64,000 nucleotides of DNA from CAZXEU01 sp965207385 (GTDB lineage Bacteria > Bacteroidota > Rhodothermia > Rhodothermales > Bin80): NCBI GenBank assembly GCA_965207385.1, contig CBDBLZ010000021.1:1240001-1304000 (forward strand), given 5' to 3'. The notes below the pieces were generated by a model. It did not search any database and was not told the DNA's origin. It saw only the letters and a program-made list of their open reading frames with translations. The position numbers and the translations under genes were made by a program. Below, one piece after another: positions 18,552 to 27,708 of the stretch (its first letter is position 1; every line of letters starts with the position of its first letter).

Positions 18552-21080
18552 TCAGTGCATGAACGTATAATTCAGCTTCAGCAGGAAAACGTTTGTCGGA
18601 AAAATGTTGAAAGTGTCTCGCAGCTGCTTAAAGGAATGCTGATTATATGGCGATCTGCTGCGTGATAAATCGAAAGCGTCAAAATCGTCGCTGCCACGTC
18701 TCGACTGGGACCATACAACAAAGAGAGAGGAGCCTGGCCGATACTCCCATCGCAATACGGTATTGGTCTGAAAGCTGCTGATTGAGAAGTCATAAAGCTT
18801 CGGGAAACGGTCCACGGGTACAAGCGTGTCCCGGTCCACAAGAAGCGAGAACCAGTCGTATGTGCCGCGTGCCACGAACAGCTGTCCGTAGAATTGAATG
18901 GACAGCTTTGGCGTGAGCGTGACATTGCTGCGCAAGGTGAGATCGACGGCTCGCGTATCGCGGAGACCGAAGACGGGTACATAGTATCGTCCCAGATCGT
19001 CGTATGCCTCGCGCCCTGCAAGTGCTGCGTCCAGGACCGAATTGGTGGCCGCTGGCACGGTCACGAATGAATGTACATCCTCCGGCGGCGTGCGGCTCGA
19101 CGTTGCAATGGCCCAGCCTCCGCGGAGTGGAGCGAAAGCCTCGTTGGAGGCCCATTCCGAAACCGAATCCTCCATTTCCGCCATCAACTCTGTTGAAAGG
19201 CTGACGCGCGAAGACAGGTCCCATTGGCCGAACAGGCCCGCCGAATAGACACGCCCTCCGTCGCCAAACAGCTCCAGGTCGAGTTGCGGCCCCAAGACCC
19301 AATTGCGTCTGATGTCGGAGGTGATCGACAGGTCGATGTTGAACTCGCGCGCGCGGGCCCTTGGCCCCAGTCCCCGGGTTTCGGTTATGTCATAGCCACC
19401 AAAAAGGTAATCGCCGAATGAGCCCAGCTCAATGAGATTGAAGCCACGCGTGGTCCAGTCTGAACGATAAAAGTAGAAGAAGCCGTTTGAGAGGCCGTCC
19501 TCGAAGGAGAACGAGTTTCCCACGAACAGCAGCGCGGAACCGCGCTGAAAGGGCCCGAATGGTCTCCCGCGGTTGACCTGGTGCGATACGCCGCCGCGCA
19601 CGTTCCAATAGTTGTTTTGACGGAGTATGCCTAGATCGTTAGGATTGAAGCCGTCACTGATCATGGTTAGACCGGTGGAGACATTCCAGTCGCTGCGCTG
19701 GCGGTCCAGGCCGGCTGCCAGTGCGAACCCGTGTTCGAGTTCGCTGTCCACTACGTCCCTGTATGTCGCACTAAACTGCCCGTCGAACCGGTAGCGGTTG
19801 TCGCGGAATCGCAGATCCCAATCCATACCTCCGGCCATGCTTCGCAAAGCATCTTCACCCGTATGCTCTACAAGCGTGCCCATGCCACCAACGTTCGACA
19901 GCTGGCCAATTTGCTGCCTGAGTCGTCCGACTCCGTAGTAGGAATCGGGCTGAAAATTGTCCCCGGTTGCGGCACCGAAGAACCCCGCGGACAATCCCTT
20001 GCCGGATCTGCCGGAAAGCTTGCCGGCGCCTATGATCGGCGCGTCTGATCCGACGCGCCGCGTATATAGCAACGAGCCTCCCCGATCCAGCTGAAAGTTG
20101 AATATCTGGGTTCCCTCCGTGAAGAACGGTCGCCGCTCGGGAAAAAAGGACTCGAAGGCCGTCAGGTTGAGCTCCGCGGGATCGGCGTCTACCTGGCCGA
20201 AATCCGGGTTGAAGGTAGCGTCGAGGGTGAAGTTCGAAGTTATGCCAACCTTGATGTCACCGCCCACATCAATGTGGCTGTCCCGGGCAAGCGTTCCTGC
20301 TTCTGCTCCCTCTTCGGTCTTGAGTCTGGAGACGCTGTAGGGAATGGCCTGCACGTTGCGGTGGGGACGGATATCGGTAATGCCCTCAAGGGTGCCAAAC
20401 TGCGCCACCGTCCCACTGCTGCGCTCCGCACGAGGCACCATCACCCATTCGCTTATCTCGCTGAGCCTCGGAATAAAGCGTGAGAAGTTAATGCCCCATC
20501 GCTGGACTCCGGCATCGGCGAAACGCAGCATGGAATAGGGGATGCGCATTTCGACGACCCAGCCGGTTGCCGTCCTGCGAGCCGATGCATCCCATATCGC
20601 ATCCCACGACGTATTAAAGTCAAATCCCTGGTCGTCTCCGCCACCGCCACCTCCGCTGAAACGGCTTCCCGTATAGATTCCGTCCGCCTGCAGCCCGCCG
20701 GCGTTCACTGCAAAGTTGTACGCCGTCTTCCGGTCATAGTACGAATCAATCGCAACCACGAACCAGTCGGCTCGCGTGGCCGTGTCTCGTCGTCCCAGCG
20801 TGGTGAGGATTTTCTCGGGTTCCGCATCATGAAGGGTAGCTCCAACATATAGAGCTGCGTTGCCGTACAGGATGCGAACTTCGGTCTGGTGAGTGGCCGG
20901 TGCGCCCTCCACAGGCTCGAACTGCGTAAAATCCGAAGCAAAGGGCGTGGTCTGCCAGTCTGCTTCGTCCAGTACGCCGTCAATCTTGACGGAGCCCTGG
21001 ACGCGGTGCGCCAGAAGCGTGCAGTCAGGTCTGCAGTCGGGATCTGGAGACGAGACAAGCAGCAGCAGAGCAAGTAGCAT
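18552..21080 (-). CDS. DUF5916 family protein with CBM9-like N-terminal domain
   Basis: 842 residues. After a short hydrophobic leader, residues about 25-220 form a CBM9-like sandwich (KIDGVLDEADWQ, TEVRILYGNAALYVGATLHD). The long C-terminal DUF5916 part looks like a beta-barrel (FNPDFGQVDADPAELNLTAF, FPERRPFFTEGTQIF, then aromatic-rich strands to the terminal LLKLNYTFMH). In Bacteroidota these are outer-membrane proteins of unknown role. A Gly-rich insert (SGGGGGGDD) lies near residue 143. The leader from the ATG at 21080 is unusually short, so the true start may be a non-ATG codon further upstream. Confidence 0.85.
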   Translation of the reverse strand: MLLALLLLVSSPDPDCRPDCTLLAHRVQGSVKIDGVLDEADWQTTPFASDFTQFEPVEGAPATHQTEVRILYGNAALYVGATLHDAEPEKILTTLGRRDTATRADWFVVAIDSYYDRKTAYNFAVNAGGLQADGIYTGSRFSGGGGGGDDQGFDFNTSWDAIWDASARRTATGWVVEMRIPYSMLRFADAGVQRWGINFSRFIPRLSEISEWVMVPRAERSSGTVAQFGTLEGITDIRPHRNVQAIPYSVSRLKTEEGAEAGTLARDSHIDVGGDIKVGITSNFTLDATFNPDFGQVDADPAELNLTAFESFFPERRPFFTEGTQIFNFQLDRGGSLLYTRRVGSDAPIIGAGKLSGRSGKGLSAGFFGAATGDNFQPDSYYGVGRLRQQIGQLSNVGGMGTLVEHTGEDALRSMAGGMDWDLRFRDNRYRFDGQFSATYRDVVDSELEHGFALAAGLDRQRSDWNVSTGLTMISDGFNPNDLGILRQNNYWNVRGGVSHQVNRGRPFGPFQRGSALLFVGNSFSFEDGLSNGFFYFYRSDWTTRGFNLIELGSFGDYLFGGYDITETRGLGPRARAREFNIDLSITSDIRRNWVLGPQLDLELFGDGGRVYSAGLFGQWDLSSRVSLSTELMAEMEDSVSEWASNEAFAPLRGGWAIATSSRTPPEDVHSFVTVPAATNSVLDAALAGREAYDDLGRYYVPVFGLRDTRAVDLTLRSNVTLTPKLSIQFYGQLFVARGTYDWFSLLVDRDTLVPVDRFPKLYDFSISSFQTNTVLRWEYRPGSSLFVVWSQSRRGSDDFDAFDLSRSRSPYNQHSFKQLRDTFNIFPTNVFLLKLNYTFMH

Positions 21081-21713
21081 GGAGCCGGCGCAGAAAGAGA
21101 ATCCAGTTGTACCCGATCAGAACGCCGGAGGTTGCGTGGAAGAGTAGTTTCAGACCGGATCCGCCCCTGCGGAAGACGCGGCGCGAAGACGACGCCCTCA
21201 TGCCTGGGGGCGGTACCGGCGAGACGCAGGCTTGAAGCCAAGCGGTGCTTCGGCAGGCTCTCATCCCTGAGCGCGGGGCCGCGCATCGTCTCCTTGCCTG
21301 CAAACCGCTATGCAGCGCATGCCTGAGATCCGTCGACGGGGAGCTCGCAGTCAGCCGCCACACAGGGCACCGAACGGGTACTGCAGCCCGTCTTCATGCG
21401 GTCACTTGAATTCAGGGTTGAATTCCCTGTGGGGAACCATGCGGCCGGGGTGCTGGCCCGCGCAAGCACGGAGGCTACCGGCAAGGCTGGCGCGGCTGAC
21501 GATGTCGACGTGCAGCCCTCCGGCAGCGTAAGCGTGTCGTGGTCGTTCCCGCAGACCTGCGAATCGTCGAAGGAAGCCATGGCCGCGCATACGAACGCCA
21601 GTTCGGGAACGCTACCGAGCTGCAGGCTGCCATTCAGCTCGATAGCGCGCACCTGTTTGGGGAGCAGGCCAACGGTGCGCCGCAGGGCGCGTACTGGCAT
21701 GCGACCGGGACAG
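21081..21713. other. 633-base gap without a supported gene
   Basis: It lies between the DUF5916 start and the rnhA stop. Long open frames exist on both strands (for example minus 21308-21713 and plus 21396 onward), but they run through rnhA out of frame and show no recognisable motif. It may be a decayed gene or plain spacer. Confidence 0.4.
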
Positions 21714-22157
21714 TCACTCCCCCGGTTCCTCGTCTCTCGCCGCAACCGCCAGGCGGTCGACCCGGTTATTGAGCGCATCGTCTGCATGTCCCTTGACCTT
21801 GATCCAGTCAATGGAGTGTCTTTCTGCCTGCTCAAGCAGCTGCACCCAGAGGTCCTTGTTCTCCACGGGCTGCTTCTTGGACGTCTTCCAGCCATTGCGC
21901 ACCCAGCGGTGCACCCACCCTCGGTTGAAGGCCCGCTCAAGATACGAGCTGTCCGTCCGAAGCCGTACCCGGCAGGGATACTTGAGGACGCGCAGAGCCT
22001 CCAGGGCCGCTGTAAGCTCCATACGGTTATTCGTCGAATTGGCCTCACGGCCCGTGAGTACGCGCTCGTGCTGTCCGCTTTGAAGAATGGCCGCCCAGCC
22101 GCCCGGTCCCGGGTTGCCGGAGCAGCTGCCGTCCGTGGTGATGGTGACCAGCTTCAT
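21714..22157 (-). CDS. rnhA: Ribonuclease HI
   Basis: 147 residues, the usual length. It cleaves RNA in RNA-DNA hybrids. The active-site carboxylates are all present: TDGSCSGNPGPGGW (Asp), NNRMELTAALEAL (Glu), LRTDSSY (Asp) and NNRVDRLA (Asp). A basic-protrusion-like segment (WVRNGWKTSKKQP) and KGHAD are also typical of E. coli-type RNase HI. Divergent from obgE. Confidence 0.96.
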   Translation of the reverse strand: MKLVTITTDGSCSGNPGPGGWAAILQSGQHERVLTGREANSTNNRMELTAALEALRVLKYPCRVRLRTDSSYLERAFNRGWVHRWVRNGWKTSKKQPVENKDLWVQLLEQAERHSIDWIKVKGHADDALNNRVDRLAVAARDEEPGE

Positions 22158-22222
22158 GGGTGCTTGCCGGCTTTACGGTATCTTGGATACTTCAGTATTG
22201 GGCGTCTACGCGCCGGCGCTGC

Positions 22223-23263
22223 ATGAGGTTTGTAGACTACGTTACGATAACAGTACGAAGCGGAAGCGGCGGCTCGGGTTGCGTGGCGTTCAGGCGTGAG
22301 AAATTCGTTCCCAGAGGGGGGCCCTCCGGCGGTGACGGCGGCAGTGGCGGCTCCGTTGTGCTGGAAGGTGACGCCAATGTCCATACGCTGATGGACCTTC
22401 GCTACAACCGGCACCATTTTGCGCCAAATGGATCTCCGGGCGAAGGAAGCAGACGCTCCGGCAAGGACGGAGACGATCTTGTCCTGCGCGTGCCAGCCGG
22501 CACCACCGCTCGTGCGCTCGATGGTGGTGCCGTCCTGGGCGAGATTCGCTCGGCAGGAGATCGTCTCGTACTCGCCCGGGGGGGGCGAGGCGGGCGAGGC
22601 AATGCCTTTTTCAAATCGCCAACCAATCAGGCTCCGCGCCGCAGCCAGCCCGGAGAACCGGGCCAGGAGCAGCGCGTGGCGCTGGAATTGCGACTTCTGG
22701 CCGACGTGGGTCTCGTGGGACTCCCGAACGCCGGCAAGAGCACGCTGGTGTCTTCCGTTTCGGCGGCAAGGCCCAAGATTGCGGACTATCCGTTTACAAC
22801 ACTGGTCCCGACCCCCGGCGTCGTCTACGTGGAGGAATATTCTTCGTTCGTCATTGCAGACATCCCCGGCATAATCAAAGGCGCTCACAAGGGGAAGGGG
22901 CTCGGTCTGCGGTTTCTGAAGCACATCGAGCGCAACAGCGTGCTTCTGTTTGTGATTCCGGTCACTTCGACCAATGTCCGGGTGGAATACGACACGCTAT
23001 TGGGTGAGCTTTCTGCATTTGACGCCAAGGTCCTTTCCAAGCCGCGATGCATCGTCTTTACGAAAGCAGACTTGCTCCCCGAGTCCGAGCGAACGGTGTG
23101 GCTGAATTCGCGAAGGGCGCTGTTTTCAGACACAAGAGCCGTTATGCTTTGCAGCGCGGTAGCAGGATACGGTATTGATTCCCTGAAGAGATCCTTGTGG
23201 TCCCTGGTGGAGCAGGAAAGGAGAGTGCAGACCCAGCCAGATAGGGGCGGGCATGGGACCTAG
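22223..23263 (+). CDS. obgE: GTPase Obg/CgtA
   Basis: 346 residues. A Gly-rich Obg domain (residues 1-158, FVDYVTITVRSGSGGSGC, GGPSGGDGGSGGSV) precedes an OBG-type G domain with G1 GLPNAGKST, DYPFTTLVP, G3 DIPGIIKGAHKGKGLG and G4 FTKADL. It is a ribosome-associated GTPase for 50S maturation. The C-terminal OCT extension is absent or very short. An earlier in-frame codon at 22160 would add 21 residues without family similarity. It overlaps the next gene by 11 bases. Confidence 0.94.
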   Translation: MRFVDYVTITVRSGSGGSGCVAFRREKFVPRGGPSGGDGGSGGSVVLEGDANVHTLMDLRYNRHHFAPNGSPGEGSRRSGKDGDDLVLRVPAGTTARALDGGAVLGEIRSAGDRLVLARGGRGGRGNAFFKSPTNQAPRRSQPGEPGQEQRVALELRLLADVGLVGLPNAGKSTLVSSVSAARPKIADYPFTTLVPTPGVVYVEEYSSFVIADIPGIIKGAHKGKGLGLRFLKHIERNSVLLFVIPVTSTNVRVEYDTLLGELSAFDAKVLSKPRCIVFTKADLLPESERTVWLNSRRALFSDTRAVMLCSAVAGYGIDSLKRSLWSLVEQERRVQTQPDRGGHGT

Positions 23264-24266
23264 ACCGGATGCGGATGAATCCGGAAACCCGGTTCCTGTC
23301 GTTGTTAGGTGCGGGGAAACGGTGTCGAAGCGCCTTGACGTATTCCTGGCCCGGTCTGCCGAAGACACCTCCCGGACGGCCATCGCCCGCTCCATCCGCC
23401 AGGGTCACGTTTCCGTAAACGGCAAGGTAGAGCTGCGGCCATCTGCGCCCGTTAGCTACGGCGACGAGGTCAGCTGGCGCCGCGTTCCACGCCCTCCCTC
23501 CATCATTTCCCCGGAGCCGCTGCCGCTTTCCATACCGTATGAAGACAACCGCGTAATTGTAGTCGACAAACCTGCCGGAATGCCCGTTCATCCAGGCGCG
23601 GGTCACAGGTCGGGGACCCTTGTCAACGCGCTGCTTCACCACGTAGGCGCAGGACCGCTGGATTCCTCTGCGCCGGAAAGCTGTGAAGGCCTCTCCAGTG
23701 CCCACGCGGCCACAGGTCCCGTGCGGCCTGGGATCGTGCACCGGCTGGACATGGATACAACGGGACTTCTTGTAATCGCGAAGGACGATGTCGCGCACCG
23801 CGCCCTGGCAAAGCAGTTCGAGGAGAGAAGCGTCCTGCGCCGGTACGCGGCCATCGTACATGGCAGCCCGACACCGGCTTCGGGAACGATCGATGCGCCC
23901 ATAGGACGGGACCCGAAGGACCGCAAGAGGATGGCCGTCACCGAACGCGGCAAGCGCGCCGTGACGGAGTATGAGACGACAGAGGCCTTTGGCAAAGCCT
24001 CGCTGCTGCGCTTCCGGCTGCGCACCGGCCGAACCCACCAGATCCGAGTACATGCACGCCTCATGGGACACCCCTTGCTCGGCGACGCCACGTATGCTCA
24101 GGGGAAGCACGGGGCGCACAGCATCCACAAGGAAATCGCGCGCCAGGCCTTGCATGCCGAGGTGCTGGGGTTCTTGCATCCACAATCCGGTCGGGAGATG
24201 GTGTTTTCAAGCGAGCTGCCCGAGGACATGCAGCGGGTGCTGCGGCGCCTCAGAAAGCTGACATAG
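23253..24266 (+). CDS. RluA-family 23S rRNA pseudouridine synthase
   Basis: 337 residues. An S4 RNA-binding domain (residues about 20-80, SKRLDVFLARS, SIRQGHVSVNGKV) precedes a RluA catalytic domain with GIVHRLDMDTTGLL; Asp166 is the catalytic aspartate. The arrangement with an N-terminal S4 domain suggests RluD-like modification of 23S rRNA, though exact target sites are not readable. Translationally coupled to obgE by an 11-base overlap. A stable hairpin follows the stop codon directly. Confidence 0.9.
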   Translation: MGPRPDADESGNPVPVVVRCGETVSKRLDVFLARSAEDTSRTAIARSIRQGHVSVNGKVELRPSAPVSYGDEVSWRRVPRPPSIISPEPLPLSIPYEDNRVIVVDKPAGMPVHPGAGHRSGTLVNALLHHVGAGPLDSSAPESCEGLSSAHAATGPVRPGIVHRLDMDTTGLLVIAKDDVAHRALAKQFEERSVLRRYAAIVHGSPTPASGTIDAPIGRDPKDRKRMAVTERGKRAVTEYETTEAFGKASLLRFRLRTGRTHQIRVHARLMGHPLLGDATYAQGKHGAHSIHKEIARQALHAEVLGFLHPQSGREMVFSSELPEDMQRVLRRLRKLT

Positions 24267-24267
24267 G

Positions 24268-24301
24268 CACTGCGGCCCGACCGGGCTCTGCGACCGCAGT
24301 G
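24268..24301 (+). terminator. Hairpin directly after the RluA-family gene
   Basis: CACTGCGG (24268-24275) pairs perfectly with CCGCAGTG (24294-24301). A second stem, GCCC/GGGC (24275-24278 and 24283-24286) around GACC, can form in the loop region. No T-run follows. It begins one base after the stop codon and lies 56 bases before hisS. Confidence 0.4.
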
Positions 24302-24357
24302 GCTAGCGGCGGGCCAGGACCGCATGCAAAACGCAATGGACTCTTTGGCGTACCAGC

Positions 24358-25695
24358 GTGCACGATCTGCATGTCCCGGACGACGATTCCCGACTGCCCC
24401 ATGATTCAATCCCTGTGAAGTTCAAATCGATAGAGGGCACTTACGACATCCTTCCCGGGGCGGGTGAGATCCTCTCCAGGGTGGAAGCCTGGCAGTACGC
24501 GGAATCTGTCATTCGCGACGTATTGCGCCGCTATGGATTCGAGGAGATCCGGACGCCGGTGCTTGAACCCTTGCAACTGATTGCGCGCAGCGTGGGTCAG
24601 CAGACGGACATTGTATCGAAAGAGATGTTCAGCTTCGAGCGCGGGCGTACGCACTACGTCTTGCGCCCTGAAGTCACAGCTCCCGTGGTCAGAGCCTATC
24701 TCCAGCACCACCTGGATCAGCGTCCCGGAGATGCCCGCCTGTTCTATATGGGGCCGTGTTTTCGGGCTGAGCGGCCGCAAAGAGGCAGGTTTCGCCAGTT
24801 TCATCAGTTCGGCGCTGAAATCCTGGGCACGCTGGATGCCCGGGCGGATGCCGAGGTAATCGCGGGGATGATGGCCGTATATGAGGCCTTCGGGCTTAGC
24901 GGGCTCCGCCTGAGGCTCAACTCGCTTGGAGATGTGGCATGCCGTACGCGCTACGCCGATGCGCTGAGAAGGTACTTTGAGCCTTTTGCCGGCGACATTT
25001 CTGCCACTAGCCGCGCTCGCCTGCAGAAGAACCCTCTGCGCATCCTGGATACCAAGGTGGAGTCGGAGCGCGTGCTACTTGGAGGAGCGCCCCGCCTGCC
25101 GGAATTCATTGGGCCGGACGCGAGGGCGTATTACGAGGAAGTCAAGTCGCTCCTTCGCGACCTCGGCATCGGCTTCGAGGAAGATTCGCTTCTGGTCCGG
25201 GGCCTGGATTACTACGCACACACGGCGTTTGAACTCGAGGCGGAAGGCATCGGTGCGCAAAATTCCCTGGCCGGTGGCGGGCGCTACGATGGGCTCGCGC
25301 GGTCGATAGGCGGCAGCAAGGCCGTGCCTGCGGTGGGCTTCGCTGCCGGCATCGAGCGGCTGTTGCTGGCCCTGGAGGTGCAGCAGTGCGCAGTACCCGA
25401 TGGCGGTCACCTGGATGTCTTTCTTGTAGCCGTGGGCGATGAGGCGGGGCGCCGGGCCTTTTCCCTGGCACAGAAGCTGCGCGCTGCCGGACTTCGTTGC
25501 AGCTATGGTTTGGGTCGTCGCTCGCTCAAGGCGCAGCTACGGTTGGCCAATCGACTGGCGGCACGCCACTGCGTAATAATTGCAGATGAAGAACTAATTG
25601 GGCAGCAGGCGCAGGTCAAGAACATGGCCAACGGAGCGCAAGAATCCGTATCGTTCGATGCGCTGGAAGCTTTCCTTCGCAGCCAACAGCAATAG
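24358..25695 (+). CDS. hisS: Histidyl-tRNA synthetase
   Basis: 445 residues if started at the GTG at 24358; a second GTG at 24415 just before KFKSIEGTYDILP is an equally plausible start. Class II synthetase: motif 2 is in CFRAERPQRGRFRQFHQFG, the HisA motifs are LVRGLDYYAHTAFE and LAGGGRYDGL, and the C-terminal anticodon-binding domain follows. It charges tRNA-His. A predicted hairpin separates it from the upstream pseudouridine synthase gene; lgt begins 6 bases downstream. Confidence 0.95.
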   Translation: MHDLHVPDDDSRLPHDSIPVKFKSIEGTYDILPGAGEILSRVEAWQYAESVIRDVLRRYGFEEIRTPVLEPLQLIARSVGQQTDIVSKEMFSFERGRTHYVLRPEVTAPVVRAYLQHHLDQRPGDARLFYMGPCFRAERPQRGRFRQFHQFGAEILGTLDARADAEVIAGMMAVYEAFGLSGLRLRLNSLGDVACRTRYADALRRYFEPFAGDISATSRARLQKNPLRILDTKVESERVLLGGAPRLPEFIGPDARAYYEEVKSLLRDLGIGFEEDSLLVRGLDYYAHTAFELEAEGIGAQNSLAGGGRYDGLARSIGGSKAVPAVGFAAGIERLLLALEVQQCAVPDGGHLDVFLVAVGDEAGRRAFSLAQKLRAAGLRCSYGLGRRSLKAQLRLANRLAARHCVIIADEELIGQQAQVKNMANGAQESVSFDALEAFLRSQQQ

Positions 25696-25701
25696 CCTAC
25701 T

Positions 25702-26655
25702 ATGTATCCCCGATTGCTGGAAATTCCTCTTCCCTTCGAAGTCTTCGGGATAGGAACGATCACCTTCCATTCATTTGGCGCCATGATGGCTCTTGCCTTC
25801 CTGGTCGCTGCGTGGGTTACGCGCAGGGAACTCGACCGGCTCTACGCGGCAGGACGGCTCAAGGCCGTGCGCATTCCGGCTCCGTCACGCAAGGGCAAGG
25901 GCAATGCCGCGGGGAGGGCAGGTTCTCGTTTGGCATACGCCGAGGTAAGTCCAGGCTACATCATGGGTACGGTCGTTGTCCTCGCCGTTGTCGGCGGTCT
26001 GGGCGGCGCCAAGCTTTTCTACTTGCTGGATCACCTGGAGGAGTTCGGCCGCGATCCGTTCGGGATGATATTCTCTCGTGGAGGGCTCACCTTTTACGGC
26101 GGTCTAGTCGTGGCGACGCTACTGATCGCCTGGTATGTTCGCCGAAAGGGAGTGCCGCTTCCGATTTTTGCGGATACGATTCTTCCTACGGTTCTGCTGG
26201 CCTACGGCATTGGCCGCATTGGCTGCCACTTGGCCGGAGACGGTGATTGGGGCATTGTAGCCAATGCCGCTGCTCAGCCCGGCTGGGTGCCCGACTGGCT
26301 CTGGGCAGAGACCTATCCCAATAATATCATGGGTGTGGTGCTTCCGGAACCCGGTGTATATCCGACACCGCTTTACGAACTGGGGATGGCGCTCATCCTG
26401 TTTGCCGTTCTCTGGAGCCTTCGCAAGCACCCATTCCGGTCGGGATGGCTGTTTTGGCTAACGCTGCTGTTTATCGGAATAGAGCGCTTCCTGATCGAAA
26501 AGATCCGCGTAAACAACGAGTATGAAATTCTGGGAATGTCCGTCACGCAGGCGGAAGTGATTTCGGTGGTACTTATGGCAGTAGCGGCGGCGGGGCTTGC
26601 TTTGACGACAAGGCGGAGGATTCCGCGAGCGCCTGTGCTGCCTGAGGCTGCTTGA
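25702..26655 (+). CDS. lgt: Prolipoprotein diacylglyceryl transferase
   Basis: 317 residues with about seven membrane segments. The enzyme attaches diacylglycerol to the lipobox cysteine of exported lipoproteins; this window encodes many. Visible family blocks: TFHSFGAMMALAFL, FTFYGGLVVATLL, GRIGCHLAGDGDWG (the Bacteroidota-like form of the Lgt signature) and VYPTPLYELGMALILF. An insert rich in Lys/Gly/Arg at residues about 55-80 is unusual. It follows hisS after 6 bases. Confidence 0.9.
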   Translation: MYPRLLEIPLPFEVFGIGTITFHSFGAMMALAFLVAAWVTRRELDRLYAAGRLKAVRIPAPSRKGKGNAAGRAGSRLAYAEVSPGYIMGTVVVLAVVGGLGGAKLFYLLDHLEEFGRDPFGMIFSRGGLTFYGGLVVATLLIAWYVRRKGVPLPIFADTILPTVLLAYGIGRIGCHLAGDGDWGIVANAAAQPGWVPDWLWAETYPNNIMGVVLPEPGVYPTPLYELGMALILFAVLWSLRKHPFRSGWLFWLTLLFIGIERFLIEKIRVNNEYEILGMSVTQAEVISVVLMAVAAAGLALTTRRRIPRAPVLPEAA

Positions 26656-27032
26656 TTGATGCCCGCCGAGGGAATGCCGCTCTTTTGGCTCTGCGTGCGC
26701 CAGATCTTCCAGCGCACGCGGGCTGGCATCAGTCTGGCACGGCGTTGAGTCAGTCTGGTCGGGCAGCAGCAGGCCAGGTGCCGGAAATCACCGTGCATGC
26801 CGGCTACCTACGCCCGTAGCGTTAGGGCCGAGAAGTCCGCCTTGGCGCGACTACCGGAGAGATGGCAAGTTTCGGCTATGTATCTGGACCGGTTGCCTAG
26901 TGCTTATTTGTAATTTGACGTTCGTGGTACCCTTGCAAGGATAGCATATGCCGATTAATCCGGACTTTGCGGCAGCGTGCCTCCAACCCGCGAGAATCCA
27001 CATCGCTCAGTGGTCGGACGTTGCGTTACCCG
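26656..27032. other. 377-base gap after lgt
   Basis: No gene is supported. It holds the hairpin described at 26693-26719 and an AT-rich patch near 26900-26930 (TTATTTGTAATTTGAC). No promoter assignment is made because the genes on either side converge on this gap. Confidence 0.4.
26693..26719 (+). terminator. Hairpin after lgt
   Basis: GCGTGCGC (26693-26700) pairs perfectly with GCGCACGC (26712-26719) around 11 bases. Flanking GATGCCCGC (from 26668) and GCGGGC-tg-GCATC can extend it into a long imperfect stem. There is no T-run. Likely a 3' end structure of the hisS-lgt transcript. Confidence 0.4.
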
Positions 27033-27641
27033 TCAGTATCGGCGGTGCGCACAATGGGGCTCCCATAAATTCAGGGCGGGGCCTTCGTTATACGTGACGA
27101 GCACGTGCCCGACAGTGCACCACGTCCCCTTGTTGGGACACGGGTTCTCTACCTCGACGGGGTCCTCGACCTCGAAAAAGACTTGGGGCGGGTATGTACA
27201 TGGTGGTGGCTGTTCACTTGCCTCAAACAGCCTGCGCACGTAGTCTTCAGCGCCAGCCTGGTATATTAGGAGCAGTGCATCCCGTGCCCTCCAGTGGTCG
27301 CGATCCTCGAACGACTCACAAACGCTTATGAGAATGTCTTTGGCCCATTAGTATGGCTCTCCCCCGCCGTAGAACTCGGCTGATTGGCGCAGAGCCAATC
27401 CTGCGAAATATGAAGCCATGCCTTTGCCGTCCTTGAAAACGCGGGCGAGCTCGTCCGCAAAAGCGTCTATGCTCGTCTTGGACATGCCGCCTGACGTTTG
27501 GCGCAGTATCGTCGGAGCGGCTTCTGTTGGGGGGCTTTCAGGAGCCTTCAGGGCTTCTATTGCCGCTTCGGGCGTGTAGGTTGGCTGCGCCGGCACAGCC
27601 GTTGGTGCAAGAATTACCAGTAGAGGCAGCAGGTTTTTCAC
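27033..27641 (-). pseudogene. Secreted protein gene interrupted by an in-frame TAA
   Basis: The first part (27641-27351) encodes 97 residues with a clear signal peptide (MKNLLPLLVILAPTAVPAQ) and a helical segment ending GGGEPY. It stops at TAA (27348-27350). The same frame then continues for 104 residues without another stop (from WAKDILISVCESF to WEPHCAHRRY), with protein-like composition and five cysteines. I read this as one gene of about 202 codons with a nonsense codon. Alternatives are a sequencing error, readthrough, or two separate genes (no good start for the second). No family recognised. It lies 67 bases behind the small lipoprotein gene at 27709 and is probably cotranscribed with it. 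Confidence 0.5.
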
Positions 27642-27708
27642 TTCAGCGAACGTACATCTGCCGTACGTCCGGGACGGCAGGAGATTTCAGGCAGAGTATC
27701 CTGATGTC

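Noticed and set aside
21396..22226. 276-codon plus-strand frame across rnhA
   Set aside because: Antisense to RNase HI with intact active-site carboxylates. Part of it lies in the gap before rnhA, but no motif is seen there.
22154..24185. Long minus-strand frames opposite obgE and the RluA-family gene
   Set aside because: They mirror two highly conserved genes in reverse and show no family similarity.
25702..26655. Unusual GRIGCHLAGDGDWG signature in Lgt
   Set aside because: Differs from the E. coli form but matches the type I know from Bacteroidota; the neighbourhood with many lipoproteins fits true Lgt function.
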